Of a DNA stretch of 64,000 nt, positions 28,564-37,557 are shown one piece after another. Within the stretch, counting starts at the first letter, position 1. Every line of letters begins with the position of its first letter. The notes under the pieces were generated by a model that saw only the letters and a program-made list of their open reading frames with translations, was not told the origin of the DNA and searched no databases. The position numbers were made by a program, and so were the translations under genes. Source of the stretch: Aureimonas psammosilenae (GTDB lineage: Bacteria > Pseudomonadota > Alphaproteobacteria > Rhizobiales > Rhizobiaceae); contig NZ_WEZG01000012.1 of assembly GCF_009176975.1 (NCBI RefSeq), positions 62,001 through 126,000 on the forward strand. The letters run 5' to 3'.

Positions 28564-29222
28564 GACGCGATGGCCTTCGACACGTCGTCGATGATCTCGT
28601 TCGCCCGCAAGACCTTCGCCGCCACGCTTGCCGGATCGGCATCGGCGAAGACGGCCGAGGCCAGCGCGACGAATTCCGCGCCGGTGCGCACCGCCTCGGG
28701 CAGGGTTTCGAGATCCGCGCCGCCGAGGAGAATGCAGGGCACTTCCACGATCTCCGCCCACCATTCGGCGAGCGCCATGTCTTCTTCGCGCGCGCCGGGC
28801 GCGGTGTCGGCACCGAGTTGCCCGAAGAACAGGTAGTCCGGCAGAGCCTCGCCCGCTTCCAGCGCCTCGTGCCGCGTTTCGAACCCGGACGCCCCGACGA
28901 TGGAGCGGGGCGCGAGGCGCTTCACGGTGTCGCGAAGCTCCTCGATATCGCCCGACGACAGATGCATCCCGTCGGCCTTCGCGCGGCCGGCGACACGCGT
29001 TTCATCGGCGACCACCACCGCCACCTCGTGATCGCGGCAGGCGGCGACCATCTCTTCGGCGAAGGGCTGGAACTCGGCTTCGCTTCGGCCCGCCGGATCG
29101 AGAATGACGCTGGCGACATCGCCTGCACCGAGCGCCGCGCGCAGAGCCGCCACCCCGGCTTCAGTGGCCGCGAGCGGTGTCGTGACGAGAACGAGTCTCG
29201 GGCGGGTGAAATCCTGGCGCAT
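28560..29222 (-). CDS. ThiE-like TIM-barrel protein, probably not a standard thiamine phosphate synthase
   Basis: A 220-residue protein aligning with thiamine phosphate synthase: LVLVTT opens strand 1, ADGMHLSSGD matches the family GVHLGQxD region, IVGASGFETRHEALEA matches the GVSxHxxxE region, and DYLFFGQLGAD and CILLGGAD follow. The pyrophosphate-binding QxRxK motif after helix 1 is replaced (SVILDPAG), so activity is doubtful. No other thiamine gene is near. An upstream ATG at 29306 would add 28 residues. Its stop overlaps the Sel1 gene start. Confidence 0.7.
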   Translation of the reverse strand: MRQDFTRPRLVLVTTPLAATEAGVAALRAALGAGDVASVILDPAGRSEAEFQPFAEEMVAACRDHEVAVVVADETRVAGRAKADGMHLSSGDIEELRDTVKRLAPRSIVGASGFETRHEALEAGEALPDYLFFGQLGADTAPGAREEDMALAEWWAEIVEVPCILLGGADLETLPEAVRTGAEFVALASAVFADADPASVAAKVLRANEIIDDVSKAIAS

Positions 29223-29374
29223 GAAGGGCGTCAACAAGGTCCTTGAATGAGAAAGGGCGAATATCACGTGCGCCCCCGCCTCGAAAGACGGCGTGTCGTC
29301 CCGCATTCCGGCTAAAGATTGTCACGGGTGCGCGGCAGGCGTATCGCGACGGGCGAACTCGCCGGGCCACCGTC

Positions 29375-30130
29375 ATGATCACCGATCCCCTGTTCTACGC
29401 CGTCGCCATTCCGGCGGTCTTTCTCGTCGGCCTGTCGAAGGGCGGCTTCGGGGGCTCGATCTCGATGGTCGGCGTGCCGGCCATGGCGCTCGCCATTTCG
29501 CCGGTGACGGCGGCGGGAATCATGCTGCCGATCCTGATCGTGATGGATATTGTGGCGCTCGTCGCCTGGCGCGGGGTCTACGACAAGGCGGTTCTGAAGG
29601 TGATCCTGCCGGCCTCGATGATCGGCATCGCGCTCGGCTACGCGACGTCGGCCTCGATTCCCGACGCGGGCGTCCGCCTCACCATCGGCATTCTTTGCCT
29701 CGTCTTCTCGGTGCAGTGGTTCTTTTCGGGCCGCCACAAGACCGCGCCGGGGGAAGCCAGCCGGCCGAAGGGCGTGTTCTGGGGCGCGGTCGCGGGTTTC
29801 ACGAGCTTCGTCAGCCATTCGGGCGGACCGCCCTTCCAGGTCTATGTGATGCCCTTGAAGCTGCAGCCGGCGGTGTTCGCGGGGACGACGGTGGTGTTCT
29901 TCGCCGCGACGAACTTCGTGAAGCTCGTCCCTTATTTCCTGCTCGGGCAGTTCTCGGCCCAGAGTCTCGCGACATCCGCCGCGCTTCTGCCCCTCGCCCC
30001 GATCGCGACGGTGATCGGCGTGTGGCTGGTGAAGAAGACGGAAGCCGAGAAGTTCTATCTCATCACCTACGCGCTTCTGATCCCCGTCGGGCTGAAGCTG
30101 GTGCAGGAAGGCTTGTCGGCTTGGCTTTGA
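29375..30130 (+). CDS. TauE/SafE-family permease
   Basis: A 251-residue inner-membrane protein with about eight helices. The family pattern is clear: LVGLSKGGFGGSISMVGVP in the first repeat and GAVAGFTSFVSHSGGPPFQV in the second. Members export or import sulfite, sulfoacetate and other organic anions; the substrate here is unknown. The ATG at 29375 precedes the first helix. It is monocistronic with a strong terminator and is divergent from the ThiE-like gene. A different TauE/SafE gene lies at 59976-60725. Confidence 0.88.
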   Translation: MITDPLFYAVAIPAVFLVGLSKGGFGGSISMVGVPAMALAISPVTAAGIMLPILIVMDIVALVAWRGVYDKAVLKVILPASMIGIALGYATSASIPDAGVRLTIGILCLVFSVQWFFSGRHKTAPGEASRPKGVFWGAVAGFTSFVSHSGGPPFQVYVMPLKLQPAVFAGTTVVFFAATNFVKLVPYFLLGQFSAQSLATSAALLPLAPIATVIGVWLVKKTEAEKFYLITYALLIPVGLKLVQEGLSAWL

Positions 30131-30149
30131 GCGGCCCTTCAGACGAAGT

Positions 30150-30190
30150 GGGCCGGGTGCCCGTCCCGACACCCGGCCCTTCGTTTTTTC
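30150..30190 (+). terminator. Rho-independent terminator after the TauE/SafE gene
   Basis: GGGCCGGGTG and CACCCGGCCC form a 10-bp stem, followed by TTCGTTTTTT, 20 bases after the stop. Confidence 0.85.
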
Positions 30191-30212
30191 CGTAGAAGTC
30201 GATTCTACCCGA

Positions 30213-30389
30213 TCAGTGCGTGCTGCCGCTGCGCAGACGCTCGATCTCGTCCTTCAAGGCGAGCTTTCGCCGCTTCAGGTCGCGGATCTCCACATCTTCC
30301 GTTGCCGGGCTTAAGTGCGCCGCCTCGAGCTGGGCCTCGATCGCCGCGTGCTTCTGCTGCAACGTTGCCAGATGCATATCCAAGGACAT
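30213..30389 (-). CDS. DUF465 (YdcH-family) small protein
   Basis: A 58-residue protein read from the ATG at 30389, which has an AGGAG site 8 bases upstream. It starts MSLDMHLATLQQKHAAIEAQ and contains EIRDLKRRKLALKDEIERL, the hallmark KRxKLxLKDEI helix of DUF465/YdcH proteins. It forms a short helical hairpin rich in charged residues. Function unknown. A second DUF465 gene is divergent, 217 bases away. Confidence 0.88.
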   Translation of the reverse strand: MSLDMHLATLQQKHAAIEAQLEAAHLSPATEDVEIRDLKRRKLALKDEIERLRSGSTH

Positions 30390-30605
30390 GATCGCTCCTT
30401 TCGATCGATAGGTTTTCCGAGGCCCGTTCCTGCCTCAACTCCACATCCCGGACCTCAGATGACGAACCTGTCACAAAAGCTGGGCCCCGTCGACATCTTG
30501 CAAAAGCTATCGGTTCCCCTAGCGCGGCCGGACTGCTAATCGATCACGTGGAGTTCAGGATTCGGGCGGCGCAAAGCCGTTCGCGACGGGGCCGAAAGGG
30601 TTCGA

Positions 30606-30809
30606 ATGGCCGATCAGGAACAAGCGGCGCTTCGCATGATGGCCGCACGGCTGCGGCAGGAGCATGCCGATTACGACGCGGCGATCAACGCCATGGAAAA
30701 GGTGGGCTGCGACCGATTGCAGGTGCAGCGAATGAAAAAGAAGAAGCTGTCCGTGAAGGACCGGCTTCAGGATGTCGAGGACCAGATCGTGCCGGACATC
30801 ATCGCGTGA
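30606..30809 (+). CDS. DUF465 (YdcH-family) small protein, second copy
   Basis: A 67-residue DUF465 protein: [20 protein letters not shown], then [20 protein letters not shown], the family's Lys-rich helix. Its TGA overlaps the purE GTG by 4 bases (GTGA), so it is co-translated with purEK. The constant link between a DUF465 gene and purEK in Rhizobiales is suggestive, but no function is known. Confidence 0.88.
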   Translation: MADQEQAALRMMAARLRQEHADYDAAINAMEKVGCDRLQVQRMKKKKLSVKDRLQDVEDQIVPDIIA

Positions 30810-31300
30810 GCGAGCGCCGCGACGTCGCCATCGTCATGGGCAGCCAGTCGGACTGGGCGACCATGAAGAACGCCGCCGACACGCTGGAAAAGCTCGGCAT
30901 CTCCTTCCGCGCGCTGATCGTTTCGGCACATCGAACCCCCGAGCGCATGTTCGACTTCGCAAGGAGCGCGAAAGCGACCGGTTATCGCGTCGTGATCGCC
31001 GGCGCCGGCGGCGCGGCGCATCTGCCGGGCATGGTGGCTTCCCTGACCCCCCTTCCCGTCTTCGGCGTGCCTGTCGAATCGAAGGCCTTGTCCGGCCAGG
31101 ACAGCCTACTTTCCATCGTGCAGATGCCGGCGGGCATTCCGGTCGGCACGCTCGCCATCGGCCGCGCCGGCGCGGTGAACGCCGCGCTTCTGGCGGCATC
31201 CGTGCTGTCGCTCCACGACGAGCCGCTCGCCGAACGCCTCGACGCCTATCGCGCCGCGCAGAGCGAGGCCGTCGCCATCGAGCCGACGGACGCCGCATGA
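30806..31300 (+). CDS. purE: N5-carboxyaminoimidazole ribonucleotide mutase
   Basis: Purine synthesis enzyme that converts N5-CAIR to CAIR. The 164-residue product begins [20 protein letters not shown] (GSxSD loop) and has SAHRTPERM and [12 protein letters not shown], the substrate-binding signatures of class I PurE. The GTG start is fixed by its overlap with the preceding stop codon. The purK start overlaps its own stop by 4 bases. Confidence 0.96.
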   Translation: MSERRDVAIVMGSQSDWATMKNAADTLEKLGISFRALIVSAHRTPERMFDFARSAKATGYRVVIAGAGGAAHLPGMVASLTPLPVFGVPVESKALSGQDSLLSIVQMPAGIPVGTLAIGRAGAVNAALLAASVLSLHDEPLAERLDAYRAAQSEAVAIEPTDAA

Positions 31301-32376
31301 CCGGACTCCCCCTCCCCCTCGGCGCTGCCATCGGCATCATCGGCGGCGGCCAGCTCGGGCGGATGCTCGCGCTTTCGGCGGCTCGCCTCGGCTTTCGCAT
31401 CGCCGTTCTCGACCCGAACCCGGACTGTGCCGCCGCGCAGGTCGCGAACGAGGTCGTGGTCGGCGCTTATGACGACATCGAAGCGCTCACCCGGCTCGCC
31501 GAGCGCGTGTCCGTCGTGACCTACGAGTTCGAGAACGTCGCGGTGGAGCCGATTCGCCAGATCGCCGCCACCGTTCCCGTTTTTCCTCCGCCGCAGGCTC
31601 TCGAAGTCGCCCAGGATCGCGTGGTGGAGAAGGCGTTCCTGAACGGCATCGGCATTCTCACGGCCGAATGGCGGGCGGTGGACGACGCGCAGGAGCTCGA
31701 CCATGCCTTTCAGGAACTTGGCGGCGACTGCATCCTGAAGACGCGGCGCTTCGGCTACGACGGCAAGGGCCAGGCCACGATGCGCCAGCGCAGCCCGCAT
31801 GGCGAGGCTTTCGCCGGCCTCGGCTCCGTGCCCTGCATCTTGGAAAAGAAGGTGTCCTTCGAGTTCGAATTGTCCGTGGTCGCCGCGCGCGGGATCGACG
31901 GCACGGTCGCGGCCTTCGACCCGGCCGAGAACGTCCATTCGCTCGGCATCCTGCGCACCTCCACCGTTCCCGGCCGCACCACGCCAGCGCTTGCCCAGGA
32001 GGCGAGCGCCATCGCCGCGCGCATTCTGGAACATCTGGACTATGTCGGCGTCATCGGCGTCGAGTTCTTCGCAACCGCGAACGGCCTTCTGGTCAACGAG
32101 ATCGCGCCCCGCGTCCACAATTCCGGCCATTGGACGGAAGCGGCCTGCGCCGTTTCGCAGTTCGAGCAGCACATCCGGGCCGTCGCGGGTCTGCCGCTCG
32201 GGGCCACGGAGCGCCATTCGAACTGCGTGATGGAGAACCTGATCGGGTCCGAGATCGACGACGCCCTCGCGCTTCTCGGGGCACGGGAAGCGGTGCTGCA
32301 TGTCTACGGCAAGGGCGAAGGCAAGCCCGGCCGCAAAATGGGTCACGTGACACGGTTGTCGCCGCCCGAACGTTGA
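31297..32376 (+). CDS. purK: N5-carboxyaminoimidazole ribonucleotide synthase
   Basis: ATP-grasp enzyme that carboxylates AIR with bicarbonate, feeding PurE. At 359 residues it has normal length. [16 protein letters not shown] is the N-terminal motif, [19 protein letters not shown] and [14 protein letters not shown] are ATP-grasp signatures. The ATGA overlap with purE indicates coupled translation. A terminator follows at 32416-32439. Confidence 0.96.
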   Translation: MTGLPLPLGAAIGIIGGGQLGRMLALSAARLGFRIAVLDPNPDCAAAQVANEVVVGAYDDIEALTRLAERVSVVTYEFENVAVEPIRQIAATVPVFPPPQALEVAQDRVVEKAFLNGIGILTAEWRAVDDAQELDHAFQELGGDCILKTRRFGYDGKGQATMRQRSPHGEAFAGLGSVPCILEKKVSFEFELSVVAARGIDGTVAAFDPAENVHSLGILRTSTVPGRTTPALAQEASAIAARILEHLDYVGVIGVEFFATANGLLVNEIAPRVHNSGHWTEAACAVSQFEQHIRAVAGLPLGATERHSNCVMENLIGSEIDDALALLGAREAVLHVYGKGEGKPGRKMGHVTRLSPPER

Positions 32377-32415
32377 CAAATCGGGGTCCGGCCTTTACCA
32401 AGCCGGGCTTAACAG

Positions 32416-32439
32416 GCGCGCCCGAAACGGCGCGCTTTT
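32416..32439 (+). terminator. Rho-independent terminator after purK
   Basis: GCGCGC and GCGCGC, with an 8-base loop CCGAAACG, form a self-complementary stem followed by TTTT, 40 bases after the purK stop. Confidence 0.65.
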
Positions 32440-32489
32440 CGTTGGACGGCGAGCCCTCCGGGCCGAGCCGGAGAAAGGACGCTAGGTCG

Positions 32490-32615
32490 ATGAAGATCAA
32501 GAACTCGCTGAAGACGCTCAAGGGCCGTCACCGCGCCAACCGCATGGTTCGCCGCAAGGGCCGCATCTACATCATCAACAAGGAAGCCCCGCGCTTCAAG
32601 GCCCGCCAGGGCTGA
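32490..32615 (+). CDS. rpmJ: 50S ribosomal protein bL36
   Basis: A 41-residue protein: [20 protein letters not shown] to [18 protein letters not shown]. This matches the longer, zinc-free alphaproteobacterial bL36 (YkgO type). GGAGAAAGGA lies 12 bases upstream. It is a single-gene unit; a weak hairpin GGCCGCT/AGCGGCC follows at 32622-32640 without a good T-tract. Confidence 0.95.
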   Translation: MKIKNSLKTLKGRHRANRMVRRKGRIYIINKEAPRFKARQG

Positions 32616-32692
32616 TCGGCCGGCCGCTGCTGAAGCGGCCGCTCACGATAATTTAGATTTGCCGGGCGCGCGGCGGGGATTAAGTTCCTCGC

Positions 32693-33337
32693 ATGCGCGC
32701 TTTTTCTTTTGTGCTTTCCACTTCTTTCGTTCTTGGCCTCGGCCTCGCAGCCTTGGCGCAGGAACCCGCGCAGCCGCCCGCTGCCCCGGAGAAATCGCAG
32801 TCTCGGGCGCAATCCGGCGAAACGCCGTTGAAGTCCGTCGAGGATGCCGGCGCGCGAGCGCAGCGCCTGAACGACCTGTTCTCCAAGTTGAAGCACGAGG
32901 CCTCCGCCACCAAGGCCGAATCCATCGCCGGCGAGATCAATTCCATATGGACGGAAAGCGGCAGCGCCACGGTCGATCTTCTCGTGCAGCGCGCCACGCT
33001 CGCCATCACCAAGGAAGATCGCAGCGCCGCCTTCGATTTTCTCGATCAGGCGATCGGTCTCGATCCGAACAATGCCGAAAGCTGGAACCGGCGCGCGACG
33101 CTGAACTACGCGACCGACGACTACGGCAAGTCGCTGGACGACATCCGCGTCACCCTGCGGCTGGAACCGCGCCACTACGGCGCGATGATGGGCCTAGCGG
33201 CGATCCTCGAAGAAACCGACCGGAAAGACGAGGCCCTCCAGACCTATATGAAGGTGCTGGAAATCTACCCTGCCCTGAAACCCGCGCAGGACGCTGTGAA
33301 CCGCTTGTCGGACGAGTTGGCGGGGCAAGCGCTGTAG
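32693..33337 (+). CDS. Secreted TPR-repeat protein
   Basis: A 214-residue periplasmic protein with a signal peptide (AFSFVLSTSFVLGLGLAALA, then QEPAQ), a Pro/Ala-rich linker, then three tetratricopeptide repeats from about residue 90, such as AFDFLDQAIGLDPNNAESWN and SLDDIRVTLRLEPRHYGAM. TPR proteins are scaffolds; the partner is unknown. It is monocistronic, with a bidirectional terminator shared with pyk. Confidence 0.88.
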   Translation: MRAFSFVLSTSFVLGLGLAALAQEPAQPPAAPEKSQSRAQSGETPLKSVEDAGARAQRLNDLFSKLKHEASATKAESIAGEINSIWTESGSATVDLLVQRATLAITKEDRSAAFDFLDQAIGLDPNNAESWNRRATLNYATDDYGKSLDDIRVTLRLEPRHYGAMMGLAAILEETDRKDEALQTYMKVLEIYPALKPAQDAVNRLSDELAGQAL

Positions 33338-33354
33338 AGAGCTCCCCATACGCA

Positions 33355-33379
33355 AAAGGCCGCCCCTGAGGCGGCCTTT
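33355..33379. terminator. Bidirectional terminator between the TPR gene and pyk
   Basis: AAAGGCCGCC and GGCGGCCTTT form a perfect 10-bp stem with loop CCTGA, with T residues on both strands. It separates two convergent genes. Confidence 0.8.
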
Positions 33380-33404
33380 CCGTTTCTTGACGCTATCGGC
33401 GCGA

Positions 33405-34841
33405 TCAAACGGCCGACAGGCCGTCCGAGCCGATATGGGCGATGCGCAGCATGTTGGTGGAGCCCGGAATCTTCAACGGCACGCCGGCCGTGATGATGAC
33501 GCGGTCGCCGGCCTTGGCGAAGCCTTCTTCCACCGCGACCCGGCAAGCCGTGTCGATCATCGCGTCGATATTGTCCTGGTCCTGGCTGACGACGCAGTGA
33601 AGGCCCCAGCACACCGACAGGCGGCGCGCGGTGCCGACCACCGGCGACAGCGCCAGGATCGGAAGCTGCGGACGCTCGCGGGCGGTGCGAAGGCCCGTCG
33701 TGCCAGTCGCGGTATAGGTGACGATGGTCGCGACGCGCAGCGTTTCCGACATCTGCCGCGCGGCGAGCGACACGGCGTCGGCCCCGGTCGGCTCCGGGTT
33801 CGGGCGCTGGGCGAAGATGATGCCCGGATAAAGCGGATCGCGCTCGGCTTCCTCGGCGATGCGGCTCATCATCGAGACGGCTTCGGTCGGATACTGGCCG
33901 GCCGCCGATTCGGCCGACAGCATGATCGCGTCGGCGCCCTCGTAGACGGCGATCGACACGTCCGACACTTCGGCGCGCGTCGGCACCGGGGCGGTGATCA
34001 TGGACTCCAGCATCTGCGTGGCGACCACCACCGGCTTGCCGGCCTTGCGGGCGGCGCGGGTGATGCGCTTCTGGATGCCCGGCACCTTCTCCAGCGGCAT
34101 TTCCACGCCGAGATCGCCGCGCGCCACCATCAGCGCGTCGGAAAGCTCGATGATCTCGTCCAGCCGCTCGACTGCCTGCGGCTTCTCGATCTTGGACATG
34201 AGGCCGACGCGGCCGCGCGCGACTTTGCGCGCTTCGGCGAGGTCCTCGGGGCGCTGGATGAAGGACAAAGCCACCCAATCGACATCGGCTTCCAACACCG
34301 CGTCGAGGTCGCGCCGATCCTTTTCGGTCAGCGCGCCGCTGCCGATGGTGGTGTCCGGCAGGCTGACGCCCTTGCGGTTCGAAATCTTGTTGCCGGCGAC
34401 GACGCGGCACTTCACGCTGGTACCGGTCGCCTCGGTCGCGACGAGCTGAAGGCGCCCGTCGTCGATCAGGAGGCGATGACCGGCCTCCACCGCTTCGAGA
34501 ATCTCGGGATGCGGGAGATAGACACGCGTCGTGTCGCCCGGCTCGGGATTGTTGTCGAGCGTGAACTCCTGCCCGACATCCAGCGTCACGGCCGTATTGT
34601 GGAAAGTGCCGACGCGCAGCTTCGGGCCCTGGAGATCGGCCAGAATGCCGATCGGGCGGCCGACCTCGGCTTCCACCGAACGGATGCGGCGAACGAGTTC
34701 GCGCATCAGGTCGTGGTCGGTATGGCTCATATTGATCCGGAAGACATCCGCGCCCGCTTCGTGCAGGCTGCGGATCATCTTCTCCTCCGAAGAGGCAGGC
34801 CCCAGCGTCGCGAGGATCTTGACCCGACGATTGCGTCTCAT
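33405..34841 (-). CDS. pyk: Pyruvate kinase
   Basis: Last step of glycolysis: phosphoenolpyruvate plus ADP to pyruvate plus ATP. The 478-residue protein opens with RRVKILATLGPASS, has FRINMSHTDH, ADLQGPKLRVG, LMVARGDLGVEMP and the active-site region SAESAAGQYPTEAV. Its start overlaps the DUF1036 gene stop by 4 bases, so the two are co-translated. Confidence 0.96.
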   Translation of the reverse strand: MRRNRRVKILATLGPASSEEKMIRSLHEAGADVFRINMSHTDHDLMRELVRRIRSVEAEVGRPIGILADLQGPKLRVGTFHNTAVTLDVGQEFTLDNNPEPGDTTRVYLPHPEILEAVEAGHRLLIDDGRLQLVATEATGTSVKCRVVAGNKISNRKGVSLPDTTIGSGALTEKDRRDLDAVLEADVDWVALSFIQRPEDLAEARKVARGRVGLMSKIEKPQAVERLDEIIELSDALMVARGDLGVEMPLEKVPGIQKRITRAARKAGKPVVVATQMLESMITAPVPTRAEVSDVSIAVYEGADAIMLSAESAAGQYPTEAVSMMSRIAEEAERDPLYPGIIFAQRPNPEPTGADAVSLAARQMSETLRVATIVTYTATGTTGLRTARERPQLPILALSPVVGTARRLSVCWGLHCVVSQDQDNIDAMIDTACRVAVEEGFAKAGDRVIITAGVPLKIPGSTNMLRIAHIGSDGLSAV

Positions 34842-35308
34842 GGCGTGGTCGCTTCTCCGCGTGGCGCTTCAGTAAGCTGGACCATCCAACTGCCTTGCTC
34901 GCCGGTATCGTATTCGCGGAAACCTAATTTCTGAAAGCCGCGCGCGAAGCAATCCTTAACATCGACGATCTTGAATTCTCGGTCGGCCACGCAGAAGTTC
35001 ACGTTGCCCGCCCACAACCCACGGCCGTCCTGATCCTCCGCGTAAAGGTAGTAATAGCGCGAGGAGAGCGGCCCTTTGATGACGGATTTGCAGGTCGTCG
35101 CCGGAATCTGCCACCAACCTTCCGTGGTCCAACCGGTTTCGGCGCGATAGCCGACCGCGACGCCGACGAGCGACTGCGTGCCGTTGCACACCCGGAAATC
35201 CGCCTTCGCCTCGGTCGACAGAAGGGGGGCCGCGAAAAGAAAGCCGAGGCAGGCGAGCGCCAGCGGCGCGCTCCTGCCGCCCCGGCCGGCGAGCATTCGT
35301 GGAAACAT
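34838..35308 (-). CDS. Secreted DUF1036 protein
   Basis: A 156-residue exported protein of the DUF1036 family. After a signal peptide (APLALACLGFLFAAPLLSTEAKA) come the family blocks FRVCNGTQSLVGVAVGY, TEGWWQIPATTCKSV, YYYLYAEDQDG and FCVAD. Four or more cysteines suggest disulfides in the periplasm. I favour the ATG at 35308 (GGGA 8 bases upstream) over that at 35329, which directly abuts a perfect 9-bp hairpin (35330-35352). Function unknown; DUF1036 genes often precede pyk in Rhizobiales. Confidence 0.85.
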   Translation of the reverse strand: MFPRMLAGRGGRSAPLALACLGFLFAAPLLSTEAKADFRVCNGTQSLVGVAVGYRAETGWTTEGWWQIPATTCKSVIKGPLSSRYYYLYAEDQDGRGLWAGNVNFCVADREFKIVDVKDCFARGFQKLGFREYDTGEQGSWMVQLTEAPRGEATTP

Positions 35309-35399
35309 CGATCGGTCCCGACTTGGCATGCGAACCCCGAAGCGGGGTTCGCAACGATTTTCGGCCCGCTTGCGCGGCCTGTCAACGAAGCTTGGCCGT

Positions 35400-36461
35400 T
35401 CAGTCGATCCAGCCGCGAAGCTCCCGGCGCACCATGGCTTCGATCACATCCATGCCTTCCTCGCTGTCGTTGAGGCAAGGAATATGCGCGAAACGCTCGC
35501 CGCCATTGTGGAGAAAGATCTCCGCGGCCTCGCCCGCGATCTCCTCCAGCGTTTCCAGGCAATCGGACACGAAGCCGGGATTCAGCGCCGCGATGCGCTT
35601 CACACCCTGCTTCGCCAGCTCCTCGATCGTCTTGTCCGTATAGGGCTGCAGCCATTCCTCAGGCCCGAAACGGGACTGGAAGGTGGTCATCAGCCGCCCC
35701 TTCGGCCAGCCGAGACGCTCTTCCAAAAGCCGCGAGGTCTTCTGGCAATGGCAATGATAGGGATCGCCCTTGCGGAAATAGCTCTGCGGAATGCCGTGAT
35801 AGGAAGCGATCACTCTTTCCGGCTCGAAGTCGAGCGTGGCCAGATGCTTCTCGATCGAGCGGGCGAGCGCGTCGATATAGACCGGCTCGTCATGGTAGGC
35901 CGGCACCGTGCGCAAGGCCGGCATCCAGCGCTTGGTCATCAGGTGCTCGAAGGTCTTGTCGTTCACCGTCGCCGTGGTGGAGGCGGAATATTGGGGATAA
36001 AGCGGGTAAACGAGGATGCGCTCGCAGCCCGCCTCCTGAAGGGCATCGATCCGCTCGGCGATTGAAGGATTGCCGTAGCGCATTCCCCAATCCACAACGA
36101 CATTCGGCTCGCCCGCCATCCGCTGGCCAAGCTTTTCACCCTGCGCGCGGGTGAAGGTGCGCAGCGGCGACTCGTTTCGCTCGCGGTTCCAGATGATGTC
36201 GTAGGCCTTGCCGGACTTCTTCGGGCGGGTGTTCAGAACGATGCCGTAGAGGATTGGAAACCACGCCGCGCGGGGCCACTCGATCACCCGCTTGTCGGAC
36301 AGGAATTCCTTTAAGTAACGCCGCATCGGCGCATAGGACGTGCCGTCCGGCGTGCCGAGATTGACCAGAAGAACGCCGATCTTGCGCGCCTTGACGGGGG
36401 GATGACCGGAAGGCAGCGGCCCGATGGCGGGCATATCCTTCGGCGGGGAATGCATGTTCAT
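35400..36461 (-). CDS. hemH: Ferrochelatase
   Basis: Inserts Fe2+ into protoporphyrin IX, the last step of protohaem synthesis. The 353-residue protein has VLLVNLGTPDG, NESPLRTFTRAQ, PLYPQYSAST and ASYHGIPQSY with the catalytic His, and an extended N-terminus of about 25 residues. ATGs at 36461 and 36455 are alternative starts. Upstream, a near-palindrome GCTCAT-ATA-ATGAGC (36498-36512) may be an operator or -10 region. It follows the omp10 homologue. Confidence 0.96.
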   Translation of the reverse strand: MNMHSPPKDMPAIGPLPSGHPPVKARKIGVLLVNLGTPDGTSYAPMRRYLKEFLSDKRVIEWPRAAWFPILYGIVLNTRPKKSGKAYDIIWNRERNESPLRTFTRAQGEKLGQRMAGEPNVVVDWGMRYGNPSIAERIDALQEAGCERILVYPLYPQYSASTTATVNDKTFEHLMTKRWMPALRTVPAYHDEPVYIDALARSIEKHLATLDFEPERVIASYHGIPQSYFRKGDPYHCHCQKTSRLLEERLGWPKGRLMTTFQSRFGPEEWLQPYTDKTIEELAKQGVKRIAALNPGFVSDCLETLEEIAGEAAEIFLHNGGERFAHIPCLNDSEEGMDVIEAMVRRELRGWID

Positions 36462-36564
36462 GAAGACGCCCTGCGCGCGACGATTCTACGGTTCGCCGCT
36501 CATATAATGAGCCGCAGGGCGACTGGAATGGTTCCGAACGACTGGAAGCCTTCCGAATGCGCCG

Positions 36565-36936
36565 TCAGCCGAGGCGCGTGAACTCGAAGCGGCTGCCGTT
36601 GGACGAGGCGCAGGCGAGCCGGTCGGGCGAAACCTGGTTGCAGTTGGCCGCGATCCGCGTGTTGCGGACACGCGAGGTGTATTGGATCGTGACCTGACCC
36701 GGTCCGAGGCTTTGATAGGTGCCTTCCGCCAGGATCGCGCCCGTGCCGGCTTCGGTGGAGGTGAAGCGGCCCGACGAGAAATTGGCGTTGTAGGCGACCG
36801 CTCCGCCGACGGAAGACCAGCTTCCCTCGACGCCGCGCGGCGCAACCGGGGCAGCGGCGACCTGGGGCTCCGTCGATACGCAGCCGGCACTTGCGGCGGT
36901 CAGGGCAAGGAGACAGGCGATGGCGGCGCGGCGCAT
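36565..36936 (-). CDS. omp10: Outer-membrane lipoprotein, Brucella Omp10-like
   Basis: A 123-residue lipoprotein. The signal peptide ends in SAGC (lipobox, Cys19). After a Pro/Ala linker comes VEGSWSSVGG, then LAEGTYQSLGPGQVTIQY, CNQVSPDRLACASSNGSRF. The order and spacing match Brucella Omp10, a surface lipoprotein with roles in virulence; it also resembles Omp19/protease-inhibitor (Inh) folds. It lies just upstream of hemH on the same strand. Confidence 0.82.
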   Translation of the reverse strand: MRRAAIACLLALTAASAGCVSTEPQVAAAPVAPRGVEGSWSSVGGAVAYNANFSSGRFTSTEAGTGAILAEGTYQSLGPGQVTIQYTSRVRNTRIAANCNQVSPDRLACASSNGSRFEFTRLG

Positions 36937-37056
36937 GGAAGGAACCCTCGATCGATCAAACTTGAATAAAATCTAGAGGATGCGTCCGCCGCTGTCATCC
37001 GCGCAACAGCCGCCGACCGCTCGCCCGAACGGTCATCCACGACATTTCGGGACGAA

Positions 37057-37518
37057 TCAGGCCTCGGCGGCCTCGCGTTCGCGTGCCGGTAGAACGGAAT
37101 GGATGGAACTGATGCTTTCCACGTAGCGGATGCGCGAATCGGACGTGAAGAAGAACCACCACATGGTGGTGCCGCTGACGAGCGTTCCGTCCTTCTCGTT
37201 TCGCCGCATCCAGTTGCAGAGCGACGCGGCCGAGTCCTGCTCAATCACGAGACCCCGCTCCTCGTAGGAAATGTACTTCGCCTTCTGCATCAGTTCGTTG
37301 AGGAAGGAGCGCGTTTCGGCTTCACCCGCCAGCCGGAAATCTCCTTCCAGCCGACCGAACCAGGGTCCGTCGATCACGCCGGCATTGCTGCGGTTGGAAA
37401 ACATGACCCCCGGCGCGAAGTGACGCGACACGACGCCGAGCTTGCCCGACATCAGCGCTTCCAGAACTTCTCTCAGGACCGCCCGCTTCCGCTCGGCGTC
37501 GTCCTCGGTCAGGCTCAT
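37057..37518 (-). CDS. NTF2/SnoaL-fold protein of unknown function
   Basis: A 153-residue soluble protein with the alpha-beta layout of SnoaL/NTF2-like proteins: an N-terminal helix pair (AVLREVLEALMSGKLGVVSR), HFAPGVMFSNRS, a FLNELMQKAKYISYEE segment and a strand with MWWFFFTSDSRIRYVESI. Such folds serve as isomerases, hydrolases or ligand-binding proteins. A perfect 22-bp dyad lies 40 bases upstream, between plausible promoter boxes, so expression is probably controlled by a dedicated regulator. No substrate can be suggested. Confidence 0.7.
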   Translation of the reverse strand: MSLTEDDAERKRAVLREVLEALMSGKLGVVSRHFAPGVMFSNRSNAGVIDGPWFGRLEGDFRLAGEAETRSFLNELMQKAKYISYEERGLVIEQDSAASLCNWMRRNEKDGTLVSGTTMWWFFFTSDSRIRYVESISSIHSVLPAREREAAEA

Positions 37519-37557
37519 GCGACGGCTTCCTTGCCCAGACGGACCACCGTTGAGTTA

